A stretch of 64,000 nucleotides of DNA from Aliidiomarina maris (GCF_003987335.1 NZ_PIPK01000002.1:275372-339371); one strand, 5' to 3'; positions 37,893-48,394 are shown, numbered from the stretch's first letter. Numbers and translations are program-made. The notes: a model not told the origin generated them from the sequence alone.

Positions 37893-39853
37893 ATGGATAA
37901 AATCTTTCAGCAATTTTTTGTATACGACGTCACTGAGCTCACGCTTCTTCATGGGCATCATCACCTACCGTTAAGTACTTGGCTCGGGCGCTTTGGGCGA
38001 TGCACTTTATCGGTATGCTGGCATTTCAGCTACCTATCCCGGTGTATTACCATTTGGGGTTAACCGCTCTATCTATGCTGCCAAGTTTACTGGCTGCTTA
38101 CTGCGCGCTTAACTTGTTGGCCAGACCCAGTATCACCAAGCCGCGCCTATTGATTGGCGGCGTGTTGGTCGGTGCCGGTATTGGTGCCATGCACTACATC
38201 GGTATGGCCGCGATGATCGCTGCCTGTGTCATGGGTGTTGCGATTAGCGGCATGCATTACATTGCCATGCACGCCTCCGTCTTTGTGGATACGGGGGTCT
38301 TCTCTGCAGTGGTGGTCGGTCGAGACACCAATCAGCTGGTGTGGGGTATTGTGCTGGTAACGTTCACTATTATTGTCCTAGGGGTGATTCTGAACGCGCT
38401 TGTGCTCATGCATCGCCTATATCGCAATAGCCAAGAGTCAGCGAGGATAAAACAATAAGCTTGAGCTCGAGCGCCAGCTCTCGGCGTTTCGCGCGCTGAA
38501 TAATATTTCCGCCATTTCTCAAGTAAGCCCGACGGATCGAATCAAGGCCGCCTTGGCGACCGCCGTTGATTATTTGAGCCTTGAGCAAGGACTAGTTAGC
38601 CAAGTGAGCGGCGACCATTACCCCGTAGTAAGCGTACATGGTGTGCCACACAATAAGCTTGCTGCAGGTTCCTTGATTAATACCCATCTCACGCTCTGTG
38701 CCCAAGCACTTGAACAACAAGGTTTAGTTGCAGTGCACGACCTATCAAAGTCACCATATGGGCAACAGTCAAGTCAGTTAACATTCTGCCCGCCAACCTA
38801 TATCGGTGTCCCTATTCGGGTTAACGGAGGGATATTCGGAACCCTATGTTTTAGTGCCCAGCAGCCCCAGGAAGAGCCGTTTAAGGAAACCGAAAAGCAA
38901 TTTATCCGCCTGTTGGCGAAGTGGGTCGCCACCACGTTAGAATTGAAGGCGCAACACGATACGTTGGAACGAAGCGAGAGTAGATTGCGGGGTCTCTTTG
39001 AGTTAGCCCCCGTAGGCATCGCGCTAAGTGACTTTGAAACTGGTGCATTCATTGACTTTAACCCTGCGTTATTAACGCCCACGGGCTATTCACGCGACAC
39101 ATTTATGGCAATGGGTTTGCTAGATTTAATCAACGAAGACAAAACGACCGTCGGACAGCAGCTATTTACGCAAAGCTACCGACAGATATGGCCCCTTCGA
39201 GCATCAATTTAAGCGCGTCGATGGCTCTAACTACCCAGTACTGATGCAGGGTGTCACTGTACTTGATAACAACGGCCGTAAATTGATTTGGTCGATTATT
39301 GAAGACATATCCGAGCGCAAGCACAACGACGAGTTAAAAAACCAGTTCGTTTCTACGGTGAGCCATGAACTACGAACGCCGATTACGTCGATTAAAGGCT
39401 CATTAGAGTTATTGCTTGGCGGCGCTGCTGGGCAGTTACCTGAAAAAGCCCTTTGCGCAGCGCCATGGTGTTGGCTTGGTGCTGGCTGAATGCCAAGATT
39501 CCTTGCAAGTACGCATCGACACGCAGCGCTTCGAGCAAGTAATGACGAATCTACTCTCCAATGCGGTGAAGTTTTCACCCAAGTCAGCAGACGTAACTAT
39601 TCATGCAAGCCTAGAGGGCTCCTGCGTGCGTATTCGGGTAACAGACCAAGGCTCAGGCATTCCTATTGAATTTCAGCCACGAGTATTCGAGAAATTTGCT
39701 CAGGCCAGCGCGGGTAATACACGAGAGCAAGGAGGCAGCGGCTTAGGCTTAGCTATCTGTAAAGAAATTACAGAGCGCATGGGTGGTTCAATTGAATTTA
39801 CGAGTAGCGCCAAAGGAACTGAATTTTCTGTACTGCTGCCAAATATTAACTAG
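37893..39853 (+). pseudogene. MHYT-GAF-PAS sensor histidine kinase, multiply broken
   Basis: Pieces of one gene lie in order in changing frames. 37893-37955: N terminus F-Q-Q-F-F-V-Y-D-V-T-E-L. 37979-38458: MHYT sensor (M-H-F-I-G-M, M-H-Y-I-G-M, M-H-Y-I-A-M) with missing internal helices. 38461-39212: coiled linker (L-E-L-E-R-Q-L-S-A-F-R-A-L-N-N), GAF and first half of PAS. 39200-39489: rest of PAS (E-D-I-S-E-R-K) and HisKA with S-H-E-L-R-T-P-I-T. 39416-39853: ATPase domain with N-L-L-S-N-A-V-K-F-S, D-Q-G-S-G-I and G-S-G-L-G-L-A-I-C-K. At least three frameshifts and two internal deletions (MHYT, and HisKA to ATPase linker) make it non-functional. Confidence 0.88.
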
Positions 39854-39858
39854 TAAAC

Positions 39859-39882
39859 ATGCGTCAGCTTAAGCTGACGCAT
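39859..39882. terminator. Perfect 24-base palindrome at the rnk end
   Basis: Arms ATGCGTCAGCTT (39859-39870) and AAGCTGACGCAT (39871-39882) with no spacer; it includes the rnk stop codon and sits between the end of the broken kinase and convergent rnk. No T-tract on either side, so termination is uncertain; a cruciform or protein site is also possible. Confidence 0.4.
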
Positions 39883-40264
39883 ACTGGCGGTGGCGCACAT
39901 CAGTAATGGTTACATGCTGCGGACCCCGCTGACCCGGCCACTCAATGGTTTGCCCTACGGCTAAACCGATTAAAGCACTGCCGACTGGCGCAAAAATTGA
40001 AATCGCGTCATCGTACTTCGCCTGTTCGTCAGGGAAGCACAAGGTTTTGGTAAAGGTTTTGTTTGCCTCTTCCAAATTAAACGTCACCTGACTGCCCATG
40101 GCAACGCGGTCATGTGGCAAGTCAATGTGCTTCACGATGGTTGCGCGTGCTAATTCAGTTTCAAGGCCGTCGGTAATCGCTACGGGTAGCGATGATTTTT
40201 CTATCCATTTCTCGATGTTGGCGACATCGTAGGACGATAAAATAATATCTGGTTGTGTGCTCAT
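39869..40264 (-). CDS. rnk: Nucleoside diphosphate kinase regulator Rnk
   Basis: 131 residues from the ATG at 40264; four more residues are possible from 40276. GreA/GreB-like C-terminal fold with P-H-D-R-V-A-M-G-S-Q-V-T-F, F-A-P-V-G-S-A-L-I-G-L-A-V-G and the Rnk N-terminal helices (A-R-A-T-I-V), as in E. coli Rnk (136 residues). Rnk binds RNA polymerase and affects nucleoside diphosphate kinase levels. It lacks the long GreA coiled coil. Ends inside a perfect palindrome. Confidence 0.88.
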   Translation of the reverse strand: MSTQPDIILSSYDVANIEKWIEKSSLPVAITDGLETELARATIVKHIDLPHDRVAMGSQVTFNLEEANKTFTKTLCFPDEQAKYDDAISIFAPVGSALIGLAVGQTIEWPGQRGPQHVTITDVRHRQYASA

Positions 40265-40384
40265 AAGGTCGTCCATTGCAATCGTTTAAACCGCCGTGGC
40301 ACGGCAAAGTGCTGGCTCGAATTTAGACGGTTATAGTAGCCGTGAAAAAATAAAAGACAAGTCAACCGAGCTAACAACTGTTTC

Positions 40385-41449
40385 TTAACCAAGGCGTGCC
40401 AAACATGCGCGCATGTGCGCGAGCCAAAACTCAACTGGTTTGCTCAGTGCGTTGCGCCCGACGGTTATTTCGCACACGCTATGCCCGTTCACTGTAGCCC
40501 TAGGACGAGGTAAGACTTCAATATCTTGGCTTGCTATATAACACTCGCGAACGCTTTCCACCTGCTGCACCGTGGCAGCAATGTGAAGGTGAAACATGGT
40601 GCATTGGACTTGGTTTGGATTGATCTTTACACCATCAATGGTTGCCAGCGCGTTAGCGAGTTCGCGGGCGTATGCTACCGCTGCCGGCAGATACGGTAAG
40701 TTATCCTTTAAGCCGCGCTGTGCGGCAAGAATATAGGGGTACAAACTAATTAAATTAGCGCCCGCCCGGCGACTCCATAACTTTGCCTGCGCGATAAAGT
40801 CATTCTCACCTAATAGCACCGCTCCAGCGATACCGCCTATATCTTTATATAAACTGACGTACACCGAATCAGCGAGCGCAGCAATTTGCGCAAGGTCACG
40901 CTGGTAATAACTTGGACATTGCCATAAGCGCGCACCGTCGATATGCACGGCCAGACCATGCTGCCGTGCCCACGCTACCTGGGCTTGTAAATCTTGCCAA
41001 CTGGGCAGCTGACCACCAATCTCACGCATAGGTAATTCAATCACCAGCGCAACCGCATGCTGCAATTGTTGCGGCTCAACGGCTTTGAGATCAGCGCTGG
41101 TAAGCACACGCTCGGCGTCACCCACGTGAATACCTGTTAGCCCCCATAACGCCTCAAAGCCCATAGCTTCGTGCAACAACAAGTGTGAGCTTGGGTGCAA
41201 CAGCACTGCCTGCCCTTGTCGCTGCTGACTATAAATTTTAAGCGCCATCGGCTGAGCCACGGTGCCGCTTGGCAACATCAGGGCCGCGGGCTTACCAAAC
41301 ATGGTCGCGATATCACGTTCGAAGTCGGTAATTAAGCCACCTTGGCCATAATAGTCCTTATTGTCACCATAGCGCTCAGCGTCGCGGGCCAAATGGCGTA
41401 ATTCGGACGCCATATCCGCCTGTGGGTGACGTAAGATTGAAAGTGTCAT
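40385..41449 (-). CDS. Threonine aldolase-family PLP enzyme
   Basis: 354 residues, fold type I PLP-dependent beta-eliminating lyase family. Visible: Y-G-Q-G-G-L-I-T-D-F-E (substrate side), H-I-D-G-A-R-L-W (PLP pyridine-contacting Asp and Arg), and V-S-L-Y-K-D-I-G-G-I-A-G-A with the Schiff-base lysine. Low-specificity threonine aldolases cleave threonine or allo-threonine to glycine and acetaldehyde. AGGTAGG precedes the ATG. It lies 20 bases after the end of the TonB-receptor gene in the same orientation. Confidence 0.85.
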   Translation of the reverse strand: MTLSILRHPQADMASELRHLARDAERYGDNKDYYGQGGLITDFERDIATMFGKPAALMLPSGTVAQPMALKIYSQQRQGQAVLLHPSSHLLLHEAMGFEALWGLTGIHVGDAERVLTSADLKAVEPQQLQHAVALVIELPMREIGGQLPSWQDLQAQVAWARQHGLAVHIDGARLWQCPSYYQRDLAQIAALADSVYVSLYKDIGGIAGAVLLGENDFIAQAKLWSRRAGANLISLYPYILAAQRGLKDNLPYLPAAVAYARELANALATIDGVKINPNQVQCTMFHLHIAATVQQVESVRECYIASQDIEVLPRPRATVNGHSVCEITVGRNALSKPVEFWLAHMRACLARLG

Positions 41450-41468
41450 TAAACCTACCTACAACCGA

Positions 41469-43517
41469 CTAAAAGCGTGCCTGAATACCTAAGGTCAAGT
41501 TCCGACCCGGCAAAGGTGCGTCTTCTTTAATAAATGAGCTATGTACGAAGGCCAGTTGGTTGCTGGCATTATGCAGCTTTGCAAACCACATCATGTCGCT
41601 ACCAAGCCATTGGAAATCATACTGTACACTGGCTTCAACTAAATGATAGCTGCTGGTTGGGGTTTCATTCTCGGCCACTCGCTGTTGGCTTGCAAATTGG
41701 TGCACACCGAGAGTCGCTACCCACTGCTGTGCAGTGTAGCGATATTCCGCACCCAAGCGATGCGGAGGAATACGCGGCAAATTGCGCTCGCCGCTGTCGA
41801 CTCGGTCAATACGCGCCCGAATTACGTCCCCCATCAACTGCACTTGCTGATTAGCGCTGAACCGCCAAGTTAACGAGGCTTCAGCGCCATGTAAGGTGAC
41901 ATCTTGCTGGGTATACTGATATGCGGGTAAGCCCTGCAATTCGAAGCCAAGGTTACGCAAATAAGCAAAATCCTCGATTTGATTATAAAAAAGATTCACT
42001 TGGTAGCTAAAATCAGCGTACTGACCACGTACACCTAGGTCGAGGTTATTCGCGCGCTCAATCTTAGATAGGCTCGCATCACTAATAATCTGACCGTCAC
42101 TATTCACTCGATAGGCAGTGCCAATTTCATACGAGCGGGTGCCAATGTGGACACCATTGGCATACAGTTCGTTCGCTGCAGGCGCACGCTCGGCGCGACT
42201 GAACGATGCGGTCAACTGGTGGCTAGGACTTAACTGGTACACCGCTCCTAACGACCAACTGAATAAGTTAAACGGGTCATCAATGTCGCGCACGCCCAGC
42301 GCATCGGTCACTGCCTCAGCGCGTTGGGTTAAACGCTCATATCGCGCACCAATTTCACCTTTCACCGCACCGAACTGGCGCTCTTGTAACCAGAAAACTG
42401 CGTGACTATCAGTGTCTGTGTTTGGGGTAAACGCTTCTTCGCCAAGGGCTTGGTAATCGCGGCTAAAGCCGTGATACCCAATAATACCGCGCCAGCCTTG
42501 TGGCAGCACGTACGTACCACTGGTGCGTAACTCAATGGCCCGGCTGGTAAACTCGGTTTCGGGGACGCCATCATCAATCTCAGCATGGTCATAATCGGTG
42601 TATGCAATATCCGCGTTGACCCGCTCCCATATTGGCAAGATTGGGCGGTATTCTGCAGCAAGTGCGACGCGACGCTGGTTCAGGTTGATAAACTCGCCGT
42701 CGTCGTCAGGTTCAAGAGCTGGCCCTTCAGGTAAGCCATATTCACTGGCAATATACCCATAACTTACCCCAACAAAACCGCGCTCGGCCACGTAACTAGT
42801 GCCGAGATTAAAATTGGTATGCTCTGACCATGAGTTATTTAAGCGTGAGCTACTCGCACCTTCTTCGTTGGTATAGTTTGGCACGCGGTAATCATTACTA
42901 TCGCGCAGGTAGCCATCAGCATGTACCGCCCATGAATTCATACTACTGTCGTGAGCAAAGCTCAGCGCGCGCTCACCTGCTGCGGTGTTATAGCGCGCTT
43001 GAACCACGGTTTCGGGCCAAGCTTGGACACTGCGAGGAATCCGGTTGTCGACTACATTTATCACACCACCAATGGCACCACTGCCGTACAGTAAGGTCGC
43101 TGGTCCGCGTAAGATTTCGATTTGTTGTGCTGTGAGTGCGTCTGCGGTAATCGTATGGTCAGGGCCTTCACGTGAAACGTCTCCCGTACCCATACCGTTA
43201 TGCACCACCTGCACACGCGCACCGTCCAAACCCCGTATCACCGGGCTTGATGCTACGGGTCCAAAATAATTGCCATGTACGCCAGGCTCAAATTTTAGCG
43301 TTTCGCCGATGCTGGATTCGCCCCGCAGGGTCAGTTCGTCGCCACTGAGCACGGTGACTGGCCCCGCCATTTCAATCACGTCGCGGCCTAAGCCCGAGGC
43401 ACGCACTTCAATGCGTTCTACCGTTTGATTCGATGCATCAGGTGTTTGCTCAATAGCAGCTTGTTGGATAGCTGCTTGGTTTAACAAAATGGTCAGGGTA
43501 ATCGCACTTAACTGCAT
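41469..43517 (-). CDS. TonB-dependent receptor, probably zinc-responsive (ZnuD-like)
   Basis: 682 residues. Plug domain about 25-155 with V-E-R-I-E-V-R-A-S-G-L-G, E-T-L-K-F-E-P-G-V, P-V-I-R-G-L-D-G-A-R-V and L-R-G-P-A-T-L-L-Y-G-S-G-A-I-G-G-V-I-N-V-V-D; then a 22-strand barrel ending in L-G-I-Q-A-R-F with C-terminal Phe. A TonB box-like segment (V-E-R-I-E-V) follows a short signal peptide. Zinc as substrate is inferred from position 81 bases downstream of a Zur-controlled COG0523 GTPase and from general likeness to ZnuD; the loops are not strikingly His-rich, so other metals or metallophores remain possible. Confidence 0.85.
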   Translation of the reverse strand: MQLSAITLTILLNQAAIQQAAIEQTPDASNQTVERIEVRASGLGRDVIEMAGPVTVLSGDELTLRGESSIGETLKFEPGVHGNYFGPVASSPVIRGLDGARVQVVHNGMGTGDVSREGPDHTITADALTAQQIEILRGPATLLYGSGAIGGVINVVDNRIPRSVQAWPETVVQARYNTAAGERALSFAHDSSMNSWAVHADGYLRDSNDYRVPNYTNEEGASSSRLNNSWSEHTNFNLGTSYVAERGFVGVSYGYIASEYGLPEGPALEPDDDGEFINLNQRRVALAAEYRPILPIWERVNADIAYTDYDHAEIDDGVPETEFTSRAIELRTSGTYVLPQGWRGIIGYHGFSRDYQALGEEAFTPNTDTDSHAVFWLQERQFGAVKGEIGARYERLTQRAEAVTDALGVRDIDDPFNLFSWSLGAVYQLSPSHQLTASFSRAERAPAANELYANGVHIGTRSYEIGTAYRVNSDGQIISDASLSKIERANNLDLGVRGQYADFSYQVNLFYNQIEDFAYLRNLGFELQGLPAYQYTQQDVTLHGAEASLTWRFSANQQVQLMGDVIRARIDRVDSGERNLPRIPPHRLGAEYRYTAQQWVATLGVHQFASQQRVAENETPTSSYHLVEASVQYDFQWLGSDMMWFAKLHNASNQLAFVHSSFIKEDAPLPGRNLTLGIQARF

Positions 43518-43598
43518 GGTATCTCACTGCAAATGTATTCAATTCTTACGTCGGAATTCAGGTTTCCGGCGCGAAAAAAGGCTTAGTATACGCAAAAT

Positions 43599-44807
43599 TT
43601 AAGCGTCTTGGGCGTACGCATCTGTAAATGGGTTAGCCATTGTCACCCAGTAGGGAACGCCTGCGGCCAGTTGCTCATCAGTTAACAGACACGCGTCGAG
43701 TTGGGCGCAGATATCAGCTTGGTCGATACCCTGACCAATAAACACCAGCTCTTGGCGCATATCACCAAAGGGCTCTTGCCACTTTTCATGAATATACTGC
43801 AGACTTTCCTCGTCTTTCGGCCAGTCTTTCGCTGGTATCGCTTGCCAGAAGTAGCCGGCTAAGCCATAGCGCGCGATACCGCCAGCCTGGTGCCATTCGT
43901 GGGCATGGTGCGGCCTGCTGGCTAACCAGAAAAAGCCCTTTGAACGAATCAGGCGACCTGACGGCCATTCTTGATGCAGAAATTGATAAAATTTTTCAGG
44001 GTTAAAGGGGCGTCGAGCGCGATAGACAAAGCTGCTAATGCCATATTCTTCGGTTTCTGGGGTGTGCTCGCCGCGCAGTTCACGTAACCAACCCGGCGCT
44101 TGGGCGGCGCGCTCAAAGTTAAACAACCCAGTATTAATAATGTGCTGGGGGTTTAGCTTGCCATGTTCGCTGGTATGAATTATAGCCCTAGGGTTCAAGC
44201 TTTGCACCACGCCTTTAACACGTTGCAAGTGGGCGGGTGCGACTAAGTCAGCTTTGGTGATTACAATTACATCGGCAAATTCAATTTGATCGACCAGTAA
44301 ATCAGACACACTGCGCTGATCATCCTCACCTAAGTGCTCACCGCGATCCTGCAAAGCATCCGCTTGCTCAAAGTCGTGTAAGAAATTTGCCACATCCACT
44401 AGAGTCACCATGGTGTCTAAGCGCGCCACATGCGACAAACTTTGGCCTTGTTCGTCCTCAAATGTGAAGGTTTCTGCCACCGGTAGTGGTTCAGAAATAC
44501 CGGTACTTTCGATAATTAAATAGTCGTAGCGACCGCTATTGGCTAATTCGGATACTTCAGTCAGCAGGTCTTCACGCAAGGTGCAGCAGATACAGCCGTT
44601 GCTGAGCTCTATCAACTTTTCATCGGCGCGGCGCAGCTCGACATCTTGTTTTAAGCTGTCGGCGTCAATGTTCAGCTCGCTCATATCATTGACGATGAGG
44701 GCAATCTTGAGGTTGTCACGATTAGTCAGTAAATGCTTGAGTAAGGTAGTTTTACCCGCGCCCAAAAAGCCAGATAAAACAGTTACAGGAAGTTGTGAAG
44801 TCGGCAT
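43599..44807 (-). CDS. COG0523/CobW-type GTPase, zinc metallochaperone
   Basis: 402 residues. Walker A G-F-L-G-A-G-K-T-T (13-21), the metal-binding C-x-C-C motif G-C-I-C-C-T-L-R-E-D (Cys72, 74, 75), E-S-T-G-I-S-E-P, and T-K-A-D for guanine. The C-terminal half holds the CobW_C domain with H-H-A-H-E-W-H, a further metal site (R-P-H-H-A-H). Members under Zur control deliver zinc to client enzymes during starvation. A near-perfect Zur box 21 bases upstream of the ATG supports this. Likely co-transcribed with the TonB receptor. Confidence 0.92.
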   Translation of the reverse strand: MPTSQLPVTVLSGFLGAGKTTLLKHLLTNRDNLKIALIVNDMSELNIDADSLKQDVELRRADEKLIELSNGCICCTLREDLLTEVSELANSGRYDYLIIESTGISEPLPVAETFTFEDEQGQSLSHVARLDTMVTLVDVANFLHDFEQADALQDRGEHLGEDDQRSVSDLLVDQIEFADVIVITKADLVAPAHLQRVKGVVQSLNPRAIIHTSEHGKLNPQHIINTGLFNFERAAQAPGWLRELRGEHTPETEEYGISSFVYRARRPFNPEKFYQFLHQEWPSGRLIRSKGFFWLASRPHHAHEWHQAGGIARYGLAGYFWQAIPAKDWPKDEESLQYIHEKWQEPFGDMRQELVFIGQGIDQADICAQLDACLLTDEQLAAGVPYWVTMANPFTDAYAQDA

Positions 44808-44827
44808 GCGTCACTCCAAAGCTAAAG

Positions 44828-44842
44828 TGTTATAGTATAACA
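44828..44842 (-). promoter_or_regulatory. Zur box upstream of the COG0523 GTPase
   Basis: TGTTATAGTATAACA is a perfect palindrome around a central G and matches the core of the gammaproteobacterial Zur consensus (TGTTATA-n-TATAACA). It lies 21 bases before the GTPase start, where it would overlap the promoter, so zinc-loaded Zur should repress. Confidence 0.9.
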
Positions 44843-44881
44843 ATAAGGCTTTTCTGGTGACGCCGCAATCTCTTTATGTGT

Positions 44882-45514
44882 TTAGCGCTTGGCGTTGGCG
44901 ACCGCTTGGCGGGCAACTTCGGTCACTGCGCCCCAGTCATTGGCGTTAACTGCCGCCGTTGGCACTATCCAGGACCCGCCAACGCAACTCACGTTAGTAA
45001 GCGCAAGATAGTCGTGATAGTTGTGCGCGCCAATGCCACCTGTTGGACAAAACTTCACCTGTGGAAAAGGTCCGGCCATGGCTTTAAGCATAGGGATACC
45101 ACCAGCCGCCTCTGCTGGGAAGAACTTCAATGCGCTATAACCAGCTTCTAATGCTTGCATCAATTCCGACACACTGCCAACTCCGGGTATTAAAGGGAGA
45201 GGAGCCTGTTGACCGGCTCGCAATAGGTCGGCGGTGATGCCTGGACTAATCGCAAACTGCGCGCCAGCATCAATGACCTGCTGCAGTTGCTCCGCGTTCG
45301 CCACCGTGCCAGCGCCGACAACAGCGTCTGGTAATTCTTGGGCTAATAGTCGAATAGCATCCAATGCAACGGGCGTTCTTAGTGTAACTTCTAAGACCTT
45401 TACATCAGCGGCTAACAACGCACGCGCCAAAGGCAATGCTTGCTCAAGGTCATCAATCACAATGACTGGCACTACGGGCCCTAATGCTAAAATATCTACA
45501 CCTTGACGCATCAA
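44882..45514 (-). CDS. eda: 2-keto-3-deoxy-6-phosphogluconate aldolase
   Basis: 210 residues. Splits KDPG into pyruvate and glyceraldehyde-3-phosphate, the last Entner-Doudoroff step. Class I aldolase signatures: E-V-T-L-R-T (Glu base), G-A-G-T-V-A-N, A-Q-F-A-I-S-P-G, and L-K-F-F-P-A-E with the Schiff-base Lys, then C-P-T-G-G-I. Last gene of the zwf-pgl-edd-glk-eda unit. Confidence 0.96.
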   Translation of the reverse strand: MMRQGVDILALGPVVPVIVIDDLEQALPLARALLAADVKVLEVTLRTPVALDAIRLLAQELPDAVVGAGTVANAEQLQQVIDAGAQFAISPGITADLLRAGQQAPLPLIPGVGSVSELMQALEAGYSALKFFPAEAAGGIPMLKAMAGPFPQVKFCPTGGIGAHNYHDYLALTNVSCVGGSWIVPTAAVNANDWGAVTEVARQAVANAKR

Positions 45515-45534
45515 GATCTCCTTATTGACTATGG

Positions 45535-46563
45535 TTAATCGTTGTCAGCAATCCGCTGCTCTGATTGTGCCAAGGTTTGTTTTAAGTATTGACCAACGCC
45601 ACGTAAACCCGCGTGCTCAGCGGTAATCACAAAGCATGGAATCGCCTCACATACTTTGCAAAAGCGGCCTTTGTGCTCAAATCGAGCACGAAAATTCGAG
45701 GTCGCCATCAAGCCCATTAATTTCGGCACAACCCCACCAGCAATGTACACACCGCCGGTGGTATTTGCGGTGAGTGCAAGGTTGCCAGCGAAGCTGCCTA
45801 AACTTGCGAAGAATTGGTTCACAGTTTCAACCGCTAACGTGTCGATACCGGCCAACGCACGTTGACCGATTTGTGCCGCTGTGATCGGTGCGACATTGCG
45901 TCCGTGATAATCAGCTAAAGCGAGGTATAAAGTTTCCAGACCAGGCCCAGACAGCACCCGCTCTGCCGAGACGCGACCAAAGCGGTTAGCCATAAAGCGA
46001 AATACAGCCCATTCTTTTTCGTTGGTCGGCGCCCAATCAACGTGGCCGCCCTCGCCTGGCAATGGCATTACACTGCCATCGGGTAAAGTAATTAAATGCC
46101 CCACGCCCAAACCAGTGCCAGCGCCAACCACGGCTTTCGGCCCATGAGTTTTAGCTTTGCCGCCACCAATTTGCTTCATCTCATGGGGCTCTAATGTCAC
46201 TAACGACATCGCCGCTGCGGCAAAATCATTGAGCACAATAAAGGTTTTCAGCCCCATCGCTTTACGCAAACCGCGAATAGAGAACCGCCAATGGTGATTG
46301 GTCATATCCACATCATCAGATTCCACCGGGCATGCAATCGCAATGGCAACGTGCTCAAGGGCAACGTCTTGCTCATCACGGTACGCCTCCATCACTGCCG
46401 ACAGGGTGGGATAATCGGCGCAGGCAAACACCTGAATGCGGTCTAATTCGAAGGTGGCTAAGTTAATCCGGCAAAAACGTGCATTGGTGCCGCCAATGTC
46501 AGCCACCACCGCAAAACCTTCGAGTGTCATCGTGGACGATTCGGATGGTGTACTATTGACCAC
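45535..46563 (-). CDS. glk: Glucokinase
   Basis: 342 residues, ATP-dependent glucokinase of the bacterial Glk type (E. coli length about 321). A-D-I-G-G-T-N-A-R-F (phosphate loop), L-N-D-F-A-A (catalytic Asp), V-G-A-G-T-G-L-G-V-G-H, P-G-E-G-G-H-V-D-W, and N-T-T-G-G-V-Y-I-A-G-G. The GTG at 46563 is chosen because GGAGGTGA lies just upstream; ATG 46530 is an alternative closer to the homology start. It overlaps edd by 11 bases. Confidence 0.94.
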   Translation of the reverse strand: MVNSTPSESSTMTLEGFAVVADIGGTNARFCRINLATFELDRIQVFACADYPTLSAVMEAYRDEQDVALEHVAIAIACPVESDDVDMTNHHWRFSIRGLRKAMGLKTFIVLNDFAAAAMSLVTLEPHEMKQIGGGKAKTHGPKAVVGAGTGLGVGHLITLPDGSVMPLPGEGGHVDWAPTNEKEWAVFRFMANRFGRVSAERVLSGPGLETLYLALADYHGRNVAPITAAQIGQRALAGIDTLAVETVNQFFASLGSFAGNLALTANTTGGVYIAGGVVPKLMGLMATSNFRARFEHKGRFCKVCEAIPCFVITAEHAGLRGVGQYLKQTLAQSEQRIADND

Positions 46564-48394
46564 GGGTCACCTCCGGCGACAATGCGGGGAACAACACGCA
46601 GGCACCTTGTTCGGCACCACTTGCTTGTGAGCGCATGCCACCAAATAGCTCACGCCCCATGCCTACATGACTACTAGCTAGGTCGGCTTGCGCCCCTTGG
46701 CGCTGAGCTAAAGTTGCTTCATCTACTAACAGCGATAGCTCGCCGCTGTGTACGCCGACCCGAATTAAATCGCCTGGCTCCACTTTGCTAAGCAAGCCGC
46801 CGTCAACCGCTTCAGGGGTGACGTGAATAGCAGCGGGGACAGCGCCTGAGGCACCCGACATACGCCCGTCTGTGACCAACGCGACCTTAAAGCCACGCTT
46901 TTGTAAAATACTCAACGGTGGCGTCAATTTATGCAGCTCTGGCATACCAATCGCTTGTGGCCCCTGGAATCGCACGACTACCACGCAATCGCGGTCAAGC
47001 TCGCCGGCTTTAAACGCAGCATCAAGTTGGTGCTGGCTTGAAAATACAATCGCCGGTGCCGTAATGTCTTCAACACCTTCTGGTATCGCTGATGTTTTCA
47101 TCACCGCTCGACCTAAGTTACCGCTCAATACCGATAACCCACCGTGTGGGCTAAATGGCGCACTGGCACTACGTAATACCGTCTCGTCATGAGACGCTTG
47201 TGGGCCTTGTTGCCAACTCACTTTGCCGTCGATCAGTTCAGGGCGCTTGGTATACCGCGATAAGCCAAAGCCAGCAACGGTGTGCACGTCTTCATGTACT
47301 AAGCCTGCCTCAAGTAGGGTATAGGTTAAGAATGCCATGCCACCAGCGCGCTGGAAGTGGTTAATGTCGGCTTCGCCATTCGGGTACACACGTGCTACCA
47401 GCGGCGTCACGCTGGATAGTTCAGCAAAGTCGTCCCAATCGACGATAAAGCCCGCCGCGCGTGCGACCGCAATAAGATGCATGGTGTGGTTGGTCGACCC
47501 ACCCGTGGCAATTAAACCAACGATACCGTTCACAATACTCTTCGCATCTACGATTTTGCTAATCGGCGTATAGTCCGTGCCTAAATCAGTGATGCGAGTT
47601 GCCTGTTGCGCCGCAACCCGAGTTAACTCATCCCGCAGAGGTGAGCTCGGATTGACAAATGACGCACCAGGCAACTGCAACCCCATTAGCTCCAGCACCA
47701 ATTGATTGGAATTAGCTGTACCGTAAAAGGTACAGGTGCCAGGGCTATGATACGACGCCGCTTCGGCGTCTAATAATTCTGTTTGACTGACTTTGCCTTC
47801 GGCATACAGCTCGCGCACTCGCGCTTTTTCTTTGTTGGTAATGCCGGAAGGCATCGGCCCTGCAGGCACGAAAATACAAGGCAAATGGCCGAAACTTAGC
47901 GCGCCTACCAGTAAGCCAGGTACAATTTTGTCGCAAATACCCAGCATCAGCGTGCTATCAAACATGTTGTGCGACAAGCTCACTGCAGTCGCCATCGCTA
48001 TCACGTCACGACTGAATAGGCTCAATTCCATGCCCGGTTGACCTTGGGTCACGCCGTCACACATCGCGGGTACACCGCCGGCTACCTGCGCCGTGCTCCC
48101 CACTTCACGTACCCACTGTTTAATTTTTTGCGGATAGTCATGGTATGGCTGATGGGCCGACAACATGTCGTTATATGCTGTGACGACACCGACGTTGGCT
48201 TGGGTCAAACTGCGCAACTGTTGCTTGTCGCTGCTACCGCAGGCAGCAAAGCCATGAGCTAGGTTGCCACATGACAAGGCACCGCGGTGAGGGCCTGCTT
48301 GGCGCGCAGTCTCCACTTGTTGTAAGTACGCCGCGCGTAATGCTTGGCTGCAGCTTTCAATGCGCTGAGTTACGCGTTCAATGACAGGGTGCAT
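46553..48394 (-). CDS. edd: 6-phosphogluconate dehydratase
   Basis: 613 residues from the ATG at 48394 (TTGGAG six bases upstream); the upstream extension to 48529 overlaps pgl and is not real. An iron-sulfur IlvD/Edd dehydratase that makes KDPG. Blocks: [25 protein letters not shown] (cluster Cys), [26 protein letters not shown], and [13 protein letters not shown] near the end. Length is normal for the family. Confidence 0.96.
   Translation of the reverse strand: MHPVIERVTQRIESCSQALRAAYLQQVETARQAGPHRGALSCGNLAHGFAACGSSDKQQLRSLTQANVGVVTAYNDMLSAHQPYHDYPQKIKQWVREVGSTAQVAGGVPAMCDGVTQGQPGMELSLFSRDVIAMATAVSLSHNMFDSTLMLGICDKIVPGLLVGALSFGHLPCIFVPAGPMPSGITNKEKARVRELYAEGKVSQTELLDAEAASYHSPGTCTFYGTANSNQLVLELMGLQLPGASFVNPSSPLRDELTRVAAQQATRITDLGTDYTPISKIVDAKSIVNGIVGLIATGGSTNHTMHLIAVARAAGFIVDWDDFAELSSVTPLVARVYPNGEADINHFQRAGGMAFLTYTLLEAGLVHEDVHTVAGFGLSRYTKRPELIDGKVSWQQGPQASHDETVLRSASAPFSPHGGLSVLSGNLGRAVMKTSAIPEGVEDITAPAIVFSSQHQLDAAFKAGELDRDCVVVVRFQGPQAIGMPELHKLTPPLSILQKRGFKVALVTDGRMSGASGAVPAAIHVTPEAVDGGLLSKVEPGDLIRVGVHSGELSLLVDEATLAQRQGAQADLASSHVGMGRELFGGMRSQASGAEQGACVLFPALSPEVTRGQ

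Noticed and set aside
37755..37964. 69-residue minus-strand frame
   Set aside because: Overlaps the 5' end of the broken MHYT kinase in antisense and has no support.
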